In this document: positions 1-8,943 of the stretch, in pieces | Layout: the number at the start of each line of letters is the position of its first letter | Position numbering within the stretch: position 1 is the stretch's first letter | Source of the DNA: Dietzia aurantiaca | Lineage (GTDB): Bacteria > Actinomycetota > Actinomycetes > Mycobacteriales > Mycobacteriaceae | DNA length: 64,000 nt | Assembly (NCBI RefSeq): GCF_021033825.1 | Contig: NZ_JAIFXZ010000003.1 | Coordinates: 1-64,000, forward strand | Direction: 5' to 3' | Notes under the pieces: generated by a model | Told to the model about the DNA's origin: nothing | Database searches by the model: none | The model's input: only the letters and a program-made list of their open reading frames with translations | Translations under genes and position numbers: made by a program

Positions 1-75
1 GGTCGGCGGCCGGCTGACCGCACGCCTGCAGGGTCGGTCGGGACGGCCGGGACGGTCAGGCCGTGCCCGGGCCCC

Positions 76-474
76 TCAGCGGGATTCGTCCAGCCGCGCC
101 ACCCGGCGGACGCCCGCGGTCTGGCGGTACGAGGACTCGACCAACTCGGCCACCTCGTCCCAGTCCACGGCGCCGGCGTCCAGCGGCAGGGCCAGCCACC
201 CGGCTGGGCCGTAGTAGGCGGGCACGTGGAACCTCTCGTCCTGGTCCAGCGCCAGACGCTCGGCCGGGTCCGGAAGCACGAGGAGGGCCCGGTCGAGCAA
301 CGGATCGGCGTGGTCGCCCTTGACCTTGCCGCCGTAGACCGCGAACACCTTGGTCGTGAACCAGACCACCCGGCCGTGCGAGATCTTCTCCGCGGCGTCC
401 GGGAACTCCATGCAGATGCCCCGCAGCCGTGCGAGCAGCGGATCGTCGGCGTCGAACATGATGGGATGTGCCAC
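76..474 (-). CDS. MmcQ/YjbR-family protein
   Basis: The 132-residue product has the MmcQ/YjbR (CyaY-like fold) pattern: a short N-terminal helix region, then GRVVWFTTKVFAVYGGK and a C-terminal block with YYGPAGWLALPLD. Family members are small cytoplasmic proteins, often called DNA-binding, but their biochemical role is not settled. The first start is GTG at 474; an in-frame ATG at 459 would remove five residues, and neither has a strong Shine-Dalgarno. The gene stands alone, its promoter region shared with a repeat-bearing intergenic stretch on the right. The family call is fairly safe and the function unknown. Confidence 0.8.
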   Translation of the reverse strand: MAHPIMFDADDPLLARLRGICMEFPDAAEKISHGRVVWFTTKVFAVYGGKVKGDHADPLLDRALLVLPDPAERLALDQDERFHVPAYYGPAGWLALPLDAGAVDWDEVAELVESSYRQTAGVRRVARLDESR

Positions 475-529
475 GCGGATAAGAATACGACCGGGATCGG
501 GCCGGATTACGCGACTTGCGCGTACCGAA

Positions 530-607
530 TTTCGCCGAGTGGTCTGACCCGCTCACATTCTCCCAGAACAGGGCCCGGCACCAACATGATTTGCGACCAC
601 GCGACGA
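530..607 (+). repeat. 78-bp stem-loop repeat, copy A
   Basis: This 78-bp block recurs on the opposite strand at 17628-17705. Positions 1-40 match at 35 of 40 bases, positions 60-78 match completely, and positions 41-59 diverge. An arm at element positions 7-15 is complementary to positions 66-74 (one mismatch in this copy), so the conserved ends form a stem around a conserved pyrimidine-rich loop. It sits in the 253-bp gap between the YjbR-like gene and the CDF gene, and is followed at 616-709 by GC-rich imperfect direct repeats. No coding potential was seen. It may be a mobile repeat or a small RNA; neither is shown. Confidence 0.75.
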
Positions 608-615
608 CAGCGCGA

Positions 616-709
616 GCGGCAGACCCGGCCCGGCCGGCGCCCTGCGCGACCAGGCAGCGCGGGCGGCAGACCTGGCCGGCGCCCCGCGGCCCGCGCCCCG
701 CGGCCCGCG
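616..709. repeat. GC-rich imperfect direct repeats
   Basis: Two imperfect copies of a unit beginning GCGGCAGACC and ending GGCCGGCGCCC lie at about 616-642 and 663-684. A second short unit, GCGCCCCGCGGCCCGC, occurs at 680-695 and 694-709. They fill the space between stem-loop copy A and the end of the CDF gene. A similar tandem array lies on the same side of copy B near 17.5 kb. Confidence 0.6.
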
Positions 710-727
710 GCCTATCCCGCAGGCCGG

Positions 728-1618
728 TCAGAGATGGACGTCGTTGTAGGCGCGCTCGTCCTCGATCGGCTCGAGGTGGCTGGCGATGTGGGAGTTCGGC
801 AGGGCCGCGTGGATTTCCTGCTCCACCGTCTCCACCAGGTCGTGCCCGCGATCGACGCTCCAGTCCCCCGGCACCAGGGCGTGGAACTCGACGAAGCGCC
901 ACTTGCCCGACTCACGGGTGCGCAACTCGTGGAAGTCGACGCGACCCGGCACACGATGGCGATCCAGTACCTCCTCAATCGCCCGGTTGTCCTCCTCCGG
1001 CAGGGTGGCGTCCATCAGCCCCATCCCGGATTCCTTCACCAACTTGTAACCGATGAACAGGATGTTCAGCCCCACTCCGATCGCCACCAGCGGGTCGAGG
1101 ATCTCCCACCCGGTGAGCCACGCGAGCGTCAGGCCCACCACCACGCCGACGGAGGTGATCACGTCGGTGATGAGGTGCTTGCCGTCCGCCTTGAGGGTCG
1201 GCGAGCGGTGTGTGGTGCCGGCGCGCACGAGCGCCGCCCCGACGATCCCGTTGATCACCGCGGCGACCACCGAGATCGCCAGGCCGACGCCCATGGACTC
1301 CAACGGGGCCGGATTGATGATGCGCTCGACACTCACCACGAGAATGAACGCGGCGGCGATGAAGATCATCGCGCCCTCGACGCCCGCCGAGAAGTACTCG
1401 GCCTTGGAGTGCCCGTACTGGTGGTCGTCGTCGGCCGGTCGCTCCGCGACGGTCACCGCCCCGACCGCGATGAGGGCGGCGACCAGGTTGACCACCGACT
1501 CGGCGGCATCGGAGAGCAGGCCCACCGAACCGGTGACGTACCAGGCCGCCATCTTGAGCACGATGGTGACGATCGCCGTGGCCACCGAGAGCCACGCGAA
1601 CTTCTTGAGTATCGACAC
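728..1618 (-). CDS. Cation diffusion facilitator transporter
   Basis: This 296-residue inner-membrane protein has the CDF layout: about six membrane segments in the first 200 residues and a cytoplasmic C-terminal domain with an HELRTRESGKWRFVEFHALV stretch. Segment 2 carries LLSDAAESVVN and segment 5 KHLITDVITSVGV, where CDF proteins hold their metal-binding Asp/His pairs; DDDHQYGHSKAEY follows segment 3. Such proteins export divalent cations (Zn, Fe, Mn, Cd) in exchange for protons. The open frame reaches 1732, but that start would overlap the divergent NfeD gene, so GTG at 1618 (VSILKKFAW) is preferred. The metal cannot be named. Confidence 0.88.
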   Translation of the reverse strand: MSILKKFAWLSVATAIVTIVLKMAAWYVTGSVGLLSDAAESVVNLVAALIAVGAVTVAERPADDDHQYGHSKAEYFSAGVEGAMIFIAAAFILVVSVERIINPAPLESMGVGLAISVVAAVINGIVGAALVRAGTTHRSPTLKADGKHLITDVITSVGVVVGLTLAWLTGWEILDPLVAIGVGLNILFIGYKLVKESGMGLMDATLPEEDNRAIEEVLDRHRVPGRVDFHELRTRESGKWRFVEFHALVPGDWSVDRGHDLVETVEQEIHAALPNSHIASHLEPIEDERAYNDVHL

Positions 1619-1726
1619 GCGGACGAGCCTAGTCCGACCGCCACCGGTCTCGATCCGGACCTCCTCCGCCCAGATCCGGCCCTCGGGACCGCCCTCCCGG
1701 GCAGCTGATGCCGGTAGTCTCGTGAC

Positions 1727-2161
1727 ATGCACGTAGGACTGGTCTGGCTCGGAGCAGCAGTACTACTGGCCGCCGGAGAGGCGGCCGGTGGCGAACTGTT
1801 TCTGCTCATGCTGGCCGCCGGGGCGCTCGGAGGCGCGGGCGCGGCGTTCCTCGGCGTCCCGATCTGGGGCCAGGCCCTGGCGTTCGCCCTCGTCTCCGTC
1901 ATCATGCTCGCCGCCGTGCGCCCGGTCGTCCGACGTCGTCTCCTCGCGGCACTGCCGGAGCACGACACCAACACCGCCGCGCTGACCGGACGGGACGGAA
2001 CCGTCGTCGAAGCCATCGACTCCTCGAGCGGACTGATCGAGATCTCCGGGGACACCTGGACGGCGCGGCCGCTCATCGAGGGCGAGACGTTCGCCGCGGG
2101 CGACAAGATTCTCGTGCATGAGATCGAGGGCGCCACGGCCATCGTCGTGCGCGGCTTCTAG
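1727..2161 (+). CDS. NfeD-like membrane protein
   Basis: The 144-residue product has two to three hydrophobic segments in the first 75 residues and a C-terminal OB-fold-type domain with GRDGTVVEAIDSSSGLIEI and GDKILVHEIEGATAIVVRG, the NfeD pattern. NfeD proteins partner SPFH (stomatin/flotillin) scaffolds in the membrane. The SPFH gene follows 68 bp downstream on the same strand, which supports the pairing. It is a short NfeD without the ClpP-like protease domain. Confidence 0.88.
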   Translation: MHVGLVWLGAAVLLAAGEAAGGELFLLMLAAGALGGAGAAFLGVPIWGQALAFALVSVIMLAAVRPVVRRRLLAALPEHDTNTAALTGRDGTVVEAIDSSSGLIEISGDTWTARPLIEGETFAAGDKILVHEIEGATAIVVRGF

Positions 2162-2229
2162 GACCGTCGCGGACTCCGCATCGGTCTGACCAATAAACCC
2201 GACACGCACGACACAACCAGAGGAATGCC

Positions 2230-3531
2230 ATGGGTGGATTGATCTTCCTTGCCGTCATCGTCATATTGATCGCCTCGGTGGTGGTGAGCTCGGTCAAGCT
2301 CATCCCCCAGGCGGAGGCCGCCGTCATCGAGCGGCTCGGTCGCTACCAACGAACCGCCAGCGGTCAGCTGACGCTGATCATCCCGTTCATCGACCGGGTG
2401 CGCGCCAAGGTCGACCTGCGCGAGCGGGTCGTCACCTTCCCGCCGCAGTCGATGATCACCGAGGACAACCTCACGCTGAGCATCGACACGGTCGTCTACT
2501 TCCAGGTCACCGACCCCAAGTCGGCGGTCTACGAGATCAACAACTACATCATCGCTGTGGAGCAGCTGGCCACCACGACACTGCGTAACGTCGTCGGCGG
2601 TCTGACGCTCGAGCAGACGCTCACCAGCCGCGACATGATCAACAAGCAACTGCGTGGCGTGCTCGACTCCGAGACGGGTCGCTGGGGACTGCGTGTGGCC
2701 CGCGTCGAGCTGCGGTCGATCGATCCGCCGCCCTCCATCCAGGACTCGATGGAGAAGCAGATGCGCGCCGACCGCGAGAAGCGCGCCACCATCCTCACCG
2801 CCGAGGGCCAGCGCGAGGCCGCGATCACCACCGCGCAGGGCGCCAAGCAGGCCGCGATCCTCGACGCCGAGGGCAACAAGCAGGCGGCCATCCTCTCGGC
2901 CGAGGCCGATCGCCAGTCCCGCATGCTGCGTGCCCAGGGTGAGCGGGCGGCGCGCTACCTCGTCGCCGAGGGCCAGGCCGCCGCGATCGCCCGCGTCAAC
3001 GCCGCGGTCAAGGCCTCCAAGCCGACGCCGGAGATGCTGGCCTACCAGTACGTGCAGAACCTGCCGGAGATGGCCAAGGGCGACGCCGCCACCATGTGGA
3101 TGATCCCGTCACAGTTCGGCGACTCGCTGGAGAACTTCGCCAAGGCCGTCGCGAAGAAGGACGACGACGGGGTGTTCCGCTACGAGCCCTCCGAGGTCGA
3201 CACGGATGCGGATCTGCCGTCCGCGCCGGACGAGTGGTTCGACACCTCCACCGATCCCGAGATCGCGCGATCCGTCGCCATGGCGGAGGCCGCGGCGAAG
3301 GGCACCACCTCGGTCGACGAGGAGGAGACCCGCGCGAGCAAGCCCAAACCCGGCGTCTTCGACATGGTTCCCGAATCCGAGGGTGGGGCCGCACCCGACC
3401 CCTCTACATCTGGTCAGGCCGCGCCCGGACAGTCCAGCACGCCCGCGATCGACGGGCCGCAGGCCCCGCAGCCTGGGGCTTCGCCCAGCGGTTACAGCGC
3501 CTACCCGGTCGAGGGCGAGCAGCCCCGCTGA
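2230..3531 (+). CDS. SPFH/band 7 protein (paraslipin type)
   Basis: The 433-residue protein starts with a membrane segment (residues 2-20), followed by an SPFH/PHB domain (about 20-180, with AEAAVIERLGRYQRT and VDLRERVVTFPPQSMITED). A long Ala/Glu/Gln-rich coiled coil (about 180-265) comes next, then the conserved YVQNLPEMAKGDAATMWMIP block. The last 130 residues are acidic, then Pro/Gly-rich and probably disordered, a tail longer than usual for the family. Such proteins oligomerise on the inner membrane and organise microdomains or protease complexes. It probably forms an operon with the NfeD gene upstream. The ATG has an AGAGGAATGCC leader. Confidence 0.92.
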   Translation: MGGLIFLAVIVILIASVVVSSVKLIPQAEAAVIERLGRYQRTASGQLTLIIPFIDRVRAKVDLRERVVTFPPQSMITEDNLTLSIDTVVYFQVTDPKSAVYEINNYIIAVEQLATTTLRNVVGGLTLEQTLTSRDMINKQLRGVLDSETGRWGLRVARVELRSIDPPPSIQDSMEKQMRADREKRATILTAEGQREAAITTAQGAKQAAILDAEGNKQAAILSAEADRQSRMLRAQGERAARYLVAEGQAAAIARVNAAVKASKPTPEMLAYQYVQNLPEMAKGDAATMWMIPSQFGDSLENFAKAVAKKDDDGVFRYEPSEVDTDADLPSAPDEWFDTSTDPEIARSVAMAEAAAKGTTSVDEEETRASKPKPGVFDMVPESEGGAAPDPSTSGQAAPGQSSTPAIDGPQAPQPGASPSGYSAYPVEGEQPR

Positions 3532-3596
3532 CCCCTAGCGTCGACGAGCTCCGAGGTGACGCCTCACATCTCACACTCAGGTCGTAACATGAGGGA

Positions 3597-4331
3597 GTGA
3601 CACGTAACACTGGCCGCGGCGCCGACCGCCCTGCCGACGCAGTGCCTGACAGCACAGCGTCCGGTGATGCATCCTCCGACAGCACGTCTGCGGAGGATGC
3701 GGACGGCGGCGCCGCTGTCGTTCATGACGCGGAGGACATCCGCATCATCGAGGTGGCGTGTGCGGTCCTCGCCGAGCGCGGGATCAAGGCGTCGAGCACG
3801 GACGTCATCGCACGAGCGGCCGGCGTGACCCGGGTGACCCTCTACCGTCGGCTGGGGACGCGCGACCAGATGCTCCGGGCCATCTACGCGCACGAGGCAC
3901 AGCGGTTGATGATGTCCGTCAACGCCCGGTTCACGTCGTTCGAGTCGCTGGAATGGGACCCGGTGCGGCACGTCGAGGATCTGCTCGTGGGCACGGTGTT
4001 CGACATCCGCGAGAGCGAGTTGGTCCGCCGGCTCATCGAGGTGGACAAGATCGAGACCATGGCTGTGCTGGCCGGGCAGTCCGACTCGGTGCTCGCCGCG
4101 ATCACCGAGATCGTCGCGGAGTTCGTCCGCAACACCTGGGACGCCGACGTCCACACCCGCGCGATGAGCGACACCGAGGTCGAGGACTTGTCCCGCGAGG
4201 TCGGCAGCGCCGTCGGCCGGTTCCTCCACTCGCTGGTCGTGATGCCCGACGGCCCGCCGCTCGTGCAGTCCGAGGACGAGATCCGTGGCCTCGCGCGACG
4301 CGTACTCGTCCCGATGATCCTGCAGCGCTGA
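3597..4331 (+). CDS. TetR/AcrR-family regulator
   Basis: This is a 244-residue protein with a disordered, acidic N-terminal extension of about 45 residues. A TetR helix-turn-helix follows (SSTDVIARAAGVTRVTLYRR, then LGTRDQMLRAIYAHE) and then a helical ligand domain without recognisable specificity. The start is GTG at 3597, with GAGG just upstream. CGTAACA occurs at 3583 and again inside the gene start, a possible operator half-site pair. The gene converges on the TIGR01777 gene; the nearby SPFH operon or itself are possible targets, but nothing fixes the regulon. Confidence 0.88.
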   Translation: MTRNTGRGADRPADAVPDSTASGDASSDSTSAEDADGGAAVVHDAEDIRIIEVACAVLAERGIKASSTDVIARAAGVTRVTLYRRLGTRDQMLRAIYAHEAQRLMMSVNARFTSFESLEWDPVRHVEDLLVGTVFDIRESELVRRLIEVDKIETMAVLAGQSDSVLAAITEIVAEFVRNTWDADVHTRAMSDTEVEDLSREVGSAVGRFLHSLVVMPDGPPLVQSEDEIRGLARRVLVPMILQR

Positions 4332-4390
4332 GAATCCTGCGGAGCTGCGAGACCCACGCCGGTGAGAATCCTGCAGCGATCCACGCCAAT
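4330..4390. repeat. 34-bp imperfect tandem duplication
   Basis: GAGAATCCTGC occurs at 4330-4340 and 4364-4374, each followed further on by CCACGCC, giving a 34-bp period. The first copy overlaps the TetR stop codon. It looks like a small local duplication between convergent genes and has no evident terminator structure. Confidence 0.5.
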
Positions 4391-4395
4391 CGCAG

Positions 4396-5853
4396 CTACA
4401 GCGCGGTGGGCAGGCTCTCCGCACCCAGCTCGTGTTCCAGCGCCTCACGCAGTCGCGGGTAGCGGAAGTGATGATCGAGTTCGGTCAGGGCGTGGGGCAG
4501 GACCCGCTGATCCGCCAACGCGAGTTCGTCAGCGCCTCGCGTGCCGAGGAGCAGCCCGGGTGCCCACCCCGGCACCGGGACCACCGTCGGGCGATGCAGC
4601 ACAGCGCCGAGTTCCCGCGTGAAGTCCGCGTTGGTGACCGGCTCCGGCGCGGTGCCGTTGACGACACCGGCGAGCGCCGGGTCGACGATCGCCCGCAGGT
4701 AGATGTCGGTGAGGTCGTCGAGCGAGATCCACGACATCCACTGCCGCCCGGAGCCGAGGCGACCGCCCAGGCCGGTCCGGGTGATCGCCGCCAGCGGCGG
4801 CAGCATCCCGCCGGCCGCCGAGAGCACGAGCCCGGTCCGGACGTTCACCACGCGCGCACCGGCCTGCCGGGCGGGTTCGCAGGCGCGCTCCCAGTCCGCG
4901 ACGATCGCGGCGAGCGGCCCGGTCCCGTTGGCCGCCGATTCGGACAGTGGTTCCCCGCCGCGGTCGGCGCCGTAGAAGCCGACGGCCGACGCACACACCA
5001 TCGCGGTGGCGCCGTCGCGCGCGGCCACGAGTTCCGCCAGCCGGCGGGTGGGGTCGATCCGGCTGTCGCGAACCTTCCGCAGGTGGCTGCCGGTGAAACG
5101 ACCGGCGATCGACGCGCCGGCCAGGTGGACCAGGACGTCGACGCCGTCGAGCAGATCAGTCGCAGGAGCGGCCGGGTCCCAGACGCGCTCGGACCGGTGA
5201 GCGGGGGCGGGGTCGACGGCGTTGTCGTCGTCGTGACTCCCGGCGTCGTCTCTACCGGCGTTGAGGCCACCGCCCGGGCGGGTCAGCCGGAGGACGCGGT
5301 GCCCCGCGACGCCGAGGAGCGCGGTCACCGCCGTGCCGATAAGGCCAGACGCACCCGTCACCGCGACGGTCAGGGGCGTCGCCGCCGGCGCCGCTGCCGA
5401 GCCGAACTGCGCGATCGTCGCCAGATCGGCGGCCATCTGGCGGTACCGGTAGGCGAACACACGCGTCAGCATCGGCTCGGGGACGCGGGCCTCGACGCGA
5501 TCGCCGAGCATGGCGGTGCCGGTCGGTCCGGCGGTCACGGTATGCACGTGCACCCAGCCGGTCGCCGTGGCGTAGGGCTCGGACACGCAGCGGTCGACGA
5601 AGCGCTCGCCGTCGACGAAACCCTGGGGGTCGTGCCGCGCGACCCACCGGGGGCCGAACCGTGCGGCCAGCGGTCCCGGCAGGGCGGTTCGGGGTTCGAG
5701 TACGGCCTCGCCGTTGCGCAGCGATCCCGCCTCGTGCACCGGGCGCAAGGACATGAACGGTGGGGACAGCCGCCGCAGCGCGCCCGGCGCGGCGAGGTAG
5801 CGCCACGCCTCGGCCGGGGCCACGGGAACCGTGCAGCTGACGTCGATGCTCAT
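4396..5853 (-). CDS. TIGR01777-family epimerase with SRPBCC domain
   Basis: The 485-residue two-domain protein has an N-terminal START/SRPBCC-like domain (about 1-145, with SCTVPVAPAEAWRYLAAPGA). The C-terminal NAD(P)-dependent epimerase domain (about 160-475) carries LTVAVTGASGLIGTA (GxxGxxG) and VCASAVGFYGADRG in the active-site region. The C-terminal block PVPGWAPGLLLG is typical of TIGR01777 proteins (YfcH/SulA-like). The SRPBCC fusion is common in actinobacteria. The substrate is unknown; it is a cytosolic oxidoreductase or epimerase. A 22-bp gap separates it from the lipocalin gene upstream on the same strand. Confidence 0.88.
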   Translation of the reverse strand: MSIDVSCTVPVAPAEAWRYLAAPGALRRLSPPFMSLRPVHEAGSLRNGEAVLEPRTALPGPLAARFGPRWVARHDPQGFVDGERFVDRCVSEPYATATGWVHVHTVTAGPTGTAMLGDRVEARVPEPMLTRVFAYRYRQMAADLATIAQFGSAAAPAATPLTVAVTGASGLIGTAVTALLGVAGHRVLRLTRPGGGLNAGRDDAGSHDDDNAVDPAPAHRSERVWDPAAPATDLLDGVDVLVHLAGASIAGRFTGSHLRKVRDSRIDPTRRLAELVAARDGATAMVCASAVGFYGADRGGEPLSESAANGTGPLAAIVADWERACEPARQAGARVVNVRTGLVLSAAGGMLPPLAAITRTGLGGRLGSGRQWMSWISLDDLTDIYLRAIVDPALAGVVNGTAPEPVTNADFTRELGAVLHRPTVVPVPGWAPGLLLGTRGADELALADQRVLPHALTELDHHFRYPRLREALEHELGAESLPTAL

Positions 5854-5875
5854 CGGACCGCACCCATCACTCTCG

Positions 5876-6571
5876 TCAGGGCAGCAGGCACAGCGGCGTC
5901 ACATCGCCGCGGCCTTCAGCCATTGGAACGGTGAGGAAGGCGCACGACCACCAACCCCGGTTTTCGATCACCTGTCGCACCGTCGACCACTGCTCGGGAG
6001 CGAGCACCGGTTCACGACTGAGCACGAATCCCGAAGACCGGGTGGGATCACCCACGATGGCCACCGAGTAGTCGTCGGCCAGATAGGTGATCCGGTAGTT
6101 GACGGGCCCGTTCTCGTCCTGGAACGGAACCATCGGGAAGTTCACCCGGAGCGAGGCGTTGGTGTCGGTGTCGCGGACGGTGGCCGCACCCTCGATCACG
6201 GAATCGGAGCTGACGGCCGAACCGCAGGTGTTGCGGACCGACACCGTGCCGGGGGAGGTGATCTCGTACTCGGCCTTGGTGTCGTTGGTGCACTGCAGCG
6301 TGTACGGCTGCGGGATGGCGGCCACCTGATGCCACTGACCCGCATATCTCTCCAGGTCGACGGAGTCGACCTGGCTGAGCTCGGGTCCCCCCACGGAGCC
6401 GAGCGCGACGCCGTCGGGCAGCAGTTGCGAGGAACCGCCCCCCAGGCGTCCTCCGTCGGTGAGGTCCTGGGCGCCTGCGGTCGGGGCGGCCCCGAGACCG
6501 GCGGCGAGCAGTGGCGCGATCACCGAGATGGTGATCAGTGAGCGGATTCGGGTAGCGCGGAGCGGATTCAT
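5876..6571 (-). CDS. Secreted lipocalin-family protein
   Basis: The 231-residue protein has a signal peptide (basic start, hydrophobic stretch ITISVIAPLLAAGLGAAPTAG, cleavage near residue 33). A bacterial lipocalin (Blc-like) domain follows: VDLERYAGQWHQVAAIPQPY with the family GxW, then AEYEI, VRNTCG and a closing block with YSVAIVG. Lipocalins bind small hydrophobic ligands outside the cytoplasm. Its start overlaps the stop of the MMPL transporter by 4 bp, so the two are probably translationally coupled. A shared role in lipid handling is an inference from that coupling. Confidence 0.88.
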   Translation of the reverse strand: MNPLRATRIRSLITISVIAPLLAAGLGAAPTAGAQDLTDGGRLGGGSSQLLPDGVALGSVGGPELSQVDSVDLERYAGQWHQVAAIPQPYTLQCTNDTKAEYEITSPGTVSVRNTCGSAVSSDSVIEGAATVRDTDTNASLRVNFPMVPFQDENGPVNYRITYLADDYSVAIVGDPTRSSGFVLSREPVLAPEQWSTVRQVIENRGWWSCAFLTVPMAEGRGDVTPLCLLP

Positions 6572-8901
6572 GAGTGGATCTCCTGTGCGGTACCGGCGGG
6601 GGTGGCGTTGGTGCCGTGAGCGGAATCGGAGGTGTCGTGTGCATTCCGGGAGGTACGGGCGCCGGCGCCGCTCCGCGGATCACCGGGCCACCAGACCTTG
6701 TCCCCGACCAGGGTGAACAGTGCCGGGACGACGAGCGTACGAACGACGAAGGTGTCGAGCAGCACACCGAGCGCCACGATCACGCCGACCTGGGTGAGCA
6801 CGATGAGCGGCAGCACACCGAGCACCACGAACACCGAGGCCAGCACGATGCCGGCGGAGGTGATGACGCCGCCGGTCAGCGCGACGGCACGAACCATGGC
6901 CTCGCGGGTGGCGTGGGTGGCCGCCTCCTCCCGGGCGCGGATCGTCAGGAAGATCGAATAGTCCACGCCCAGCGCCACCAGGAACAGGAAGCTGTACAGC
7001 GGCACCGAGACGTCCAGTCCGGGGAAGCCCAGGATCTGGGTGGTGACGAAGGTGCCGAGCCCGAGCGCGGCGACCGACGACAACACCGTGGCAGCCATCA
7101 CCAGCAACGGGGCGATCAAGGACCGCAGCACGAGGATCAGGACGACGAAGACCACCAGCAGGATGAGCGGCGCGATCAGCGTGAAGTCGCGGACGTTGCC
7201 CTCGGAGGTGTCGACCGCCTTGGCAACCGAACCACCGACGAGCGCCTCGGAACCGGGCACCGTGTCGACGGCGTCGCGTAGGCCGAGCACACTCTCCTCC
7301 GAGCGTTCGGTGGCCGGGGCGGCGTCCAGGACGATGTTCACCCGGCTCCACCCGGTGCCGGATTCTCCCGACGGGGTAGCGGAGACCACACCCGTGACGT
7401 CCTGGACGGCCTCGAGGACCTGCCTCTCGGTTCCCGTACGGGTGACGATCGTGACGGGGTCGGTGACGCCGGCCGGGTAGTGCTCGGCCGCCGTCTCCAG
7501 TCCCGCAGCCGACTCGGACGCGGTGCGGAACTGCTCGGTCTGACTCAGTCCCACGCGCGTGCCGAGGAGCCCGAACGCCAGCACGACCAGCAGCAACACG
7601 CACGACACCAGAACGGTGACGGGCCGCCGGACCACACGCGAGGCGATCCGGCCCCAGATCCCGGGCGGGACCTCGTCGTCGAAGCCGACGGGGGTCGTCG
7701 ACGTGTGCAGTTCGTGCTTGCCGTGCTGCTCATGCTCACCCCGCGCCGCGGAGCCCACTGCGGAGCCCGTGGCGGCGGGAGTGGCGGCACCAGTGGCGGG
7801 GCGCGGGATGAACGGCCAGAAAAGACCCCGGCCGCACACGGCGAGCGCGGCAGGCAGTGCGACCAGCGCGAAGATCACGGCGATGATCAGCCCGACTGCC
7901 GCGGAGATACCGAGCGAGCGGTAGTTGGGCAGGGTCGCCAGCAGCAGGGTGAGCAGAGCCAGGACGACGGTGATGTTGCTGGCCAGGATCGCGGGCACGG
8001 CACCGCGGTAGGCGGCGCGCAGTGCGCCGCGCCTGTCCTCGTTCTTACGCAGTTCCTCGCGGTAGCGGGAGACGAGGAGCAGCGCGTAGTTGGTGCCGGC
8101 GCCGAAGACGAGGACGGAGACGATGCCCGACGTCGAGCCGTCGACGGTGACGCCCATGGCCTCCCCGAGCGCGGCGACGACGAGCGAGGCGACCCGGTCG
8201 GCGATTCCGATGATGATCAGCGGGACCAGCCACAGCACCGGGGAGCGGTAGGTGATGATGAGCAGCACCGCCACGACCAGCGCGGTGGCGGCCAACAGCC
8301 GGAAGTCGGCGCCCTCGAACGCTGCTGCGGTGTCGGCGGCGAAGGCCGGACCACCGGTGAGCTGCGCACTCACGCCGTCGTCGAGGCCGTCCGAGACAGC
8401 GGCGCGCATGTCGGCGACGAGCTCATTCCCCTCGCTGCCCGACAGGATCTCGGAGTCGACCGGCACGAGCATCAGGGCGGCCGCACCGTCCTCGGACGGG
8501 ATGGGCCCCTGGGCCGGGACGCCCACGACCTCGGACATCCGCTCGCCGGCACCCACCGCGGCGGCGATGCCCTGCGGCCCCAACTCGCCGCCGTCGGCCC
8601 GGCTCACGACCAGGACCGCCGGAACCGAACCGGAGTCGGGGAACTCCGACTGGATCTGCGAGACAAGAGCGGCCTCGGCGTCGTCTGGCAGCGTGTTGGG
8701 CGCCTCGGACGCGGACCCGGACGACGCGAACGCGAACACCGCACCGGCGGCCACCAACATGACCAGCAGCATCACCCAGGCGGTCACCCGGCCGGTAAGG
8801 ACACCGACCCAGCCGCTGTCGCGGGCAGCGCCGTGCGCGTCGGACCCGGTCACAGCCGGGTCTGTCGGTGGTGTGTCCGGCGACGATTGATCCGCTGTCA
8901 T
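6568..8901 (-). CDS. MMPL/RND-family transporter
   Basis: This 777-residue membrane protein has the two-fold MMPL layout: one membrane segment near residue 40 and an external domain, then five clustered segments, repeated in the second half. Diagnostic parts are GAGTNYALLLVSRYREEL in the first half and LGVDYSIFLTIRAREEAA in the second (the Asp-Tyr pair of MMPL proton relays). The central linker (about 370-410) is Ala/Gly/His-rich. Family members export lipids or small hydrophobic compounds by proton motive force. It overlaps the lipocalin gene by 4 bp. The substrate is unknown; length fits the YdfJ-like group rather than the larger mycobacterial MmpL proteins. Confidence 0.93.
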   Translation of the reverse strand: MTADQSSPDTPPTDPAVTGSDAHGAARDSGWVGVLTGRVTAWVMLLVMLVAAGAVFAFASSGSASEAPNTLPDDAEAALVSQIQSEFPDSGSVPAVLVVSRADGGELGPQGIAAAVGAGERMSEVVGVPAQGPIPSEDGAAALMLVPVDSEILSGSEGNELVADMRAAVSDGLDDGVSAQLTGGPAFAADTAAAFEGADFRLLAATALVVAVLLIITYRSPVLWLVPLIIIGIADRVASLVVAALGEAMGVTVDGSTSGIVSVLVFGAGTNYALLLVSRYREELRKNEDRRGALRAAYRGAVPAILASNITVVLALLTLLLATLPNYRSLGISAAVGLIIAVIFALVALPAALAVCGRGLFWPFIPRPATGAATPAATGSAVGSAARGEHEQHGKHELHTSTTPVGFDDEVPPGIWGRIASRVVRRPVTVLVSCVLLLVVLAFGLLGTRVGLSQTEQFRTASESAAGLETAAEHYPAGVTDPVTIVTRTGTERQVLEAVQDVTGVVSATPSGESGTGWSRVNIVLDAAPATERSEESVLGLRDAVDTVPGSEALVGGSVAKAVDTSEGNVRDFTLIAPLILLVVFVVLILVLRSLIAPLLVMAATVLSSVAALGLGTFVTTQILGFPGLDVSVPLYSFLFLVALGVDYSIFLTIRAREEAATHATREAMVRAVALTGGVITSAGIVLASVFVVLGVLPLIVLTQVGVIVALGVLLDTFVVRTLVVPALFTLVGDKVWWPGDPRSGAGARTSRNAHDTSDSAHGTNATPAGTAQEIHS

Positions 8902-8943
8902 CAGTTCCCTTGTCCGCGCATGAAGTGGGGCGCTTTTATATGG

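Noticed and set aside
1-75. Left edge of the window
   Set aside because: GC-rich non-coding stretch without a supportable gene or structure.
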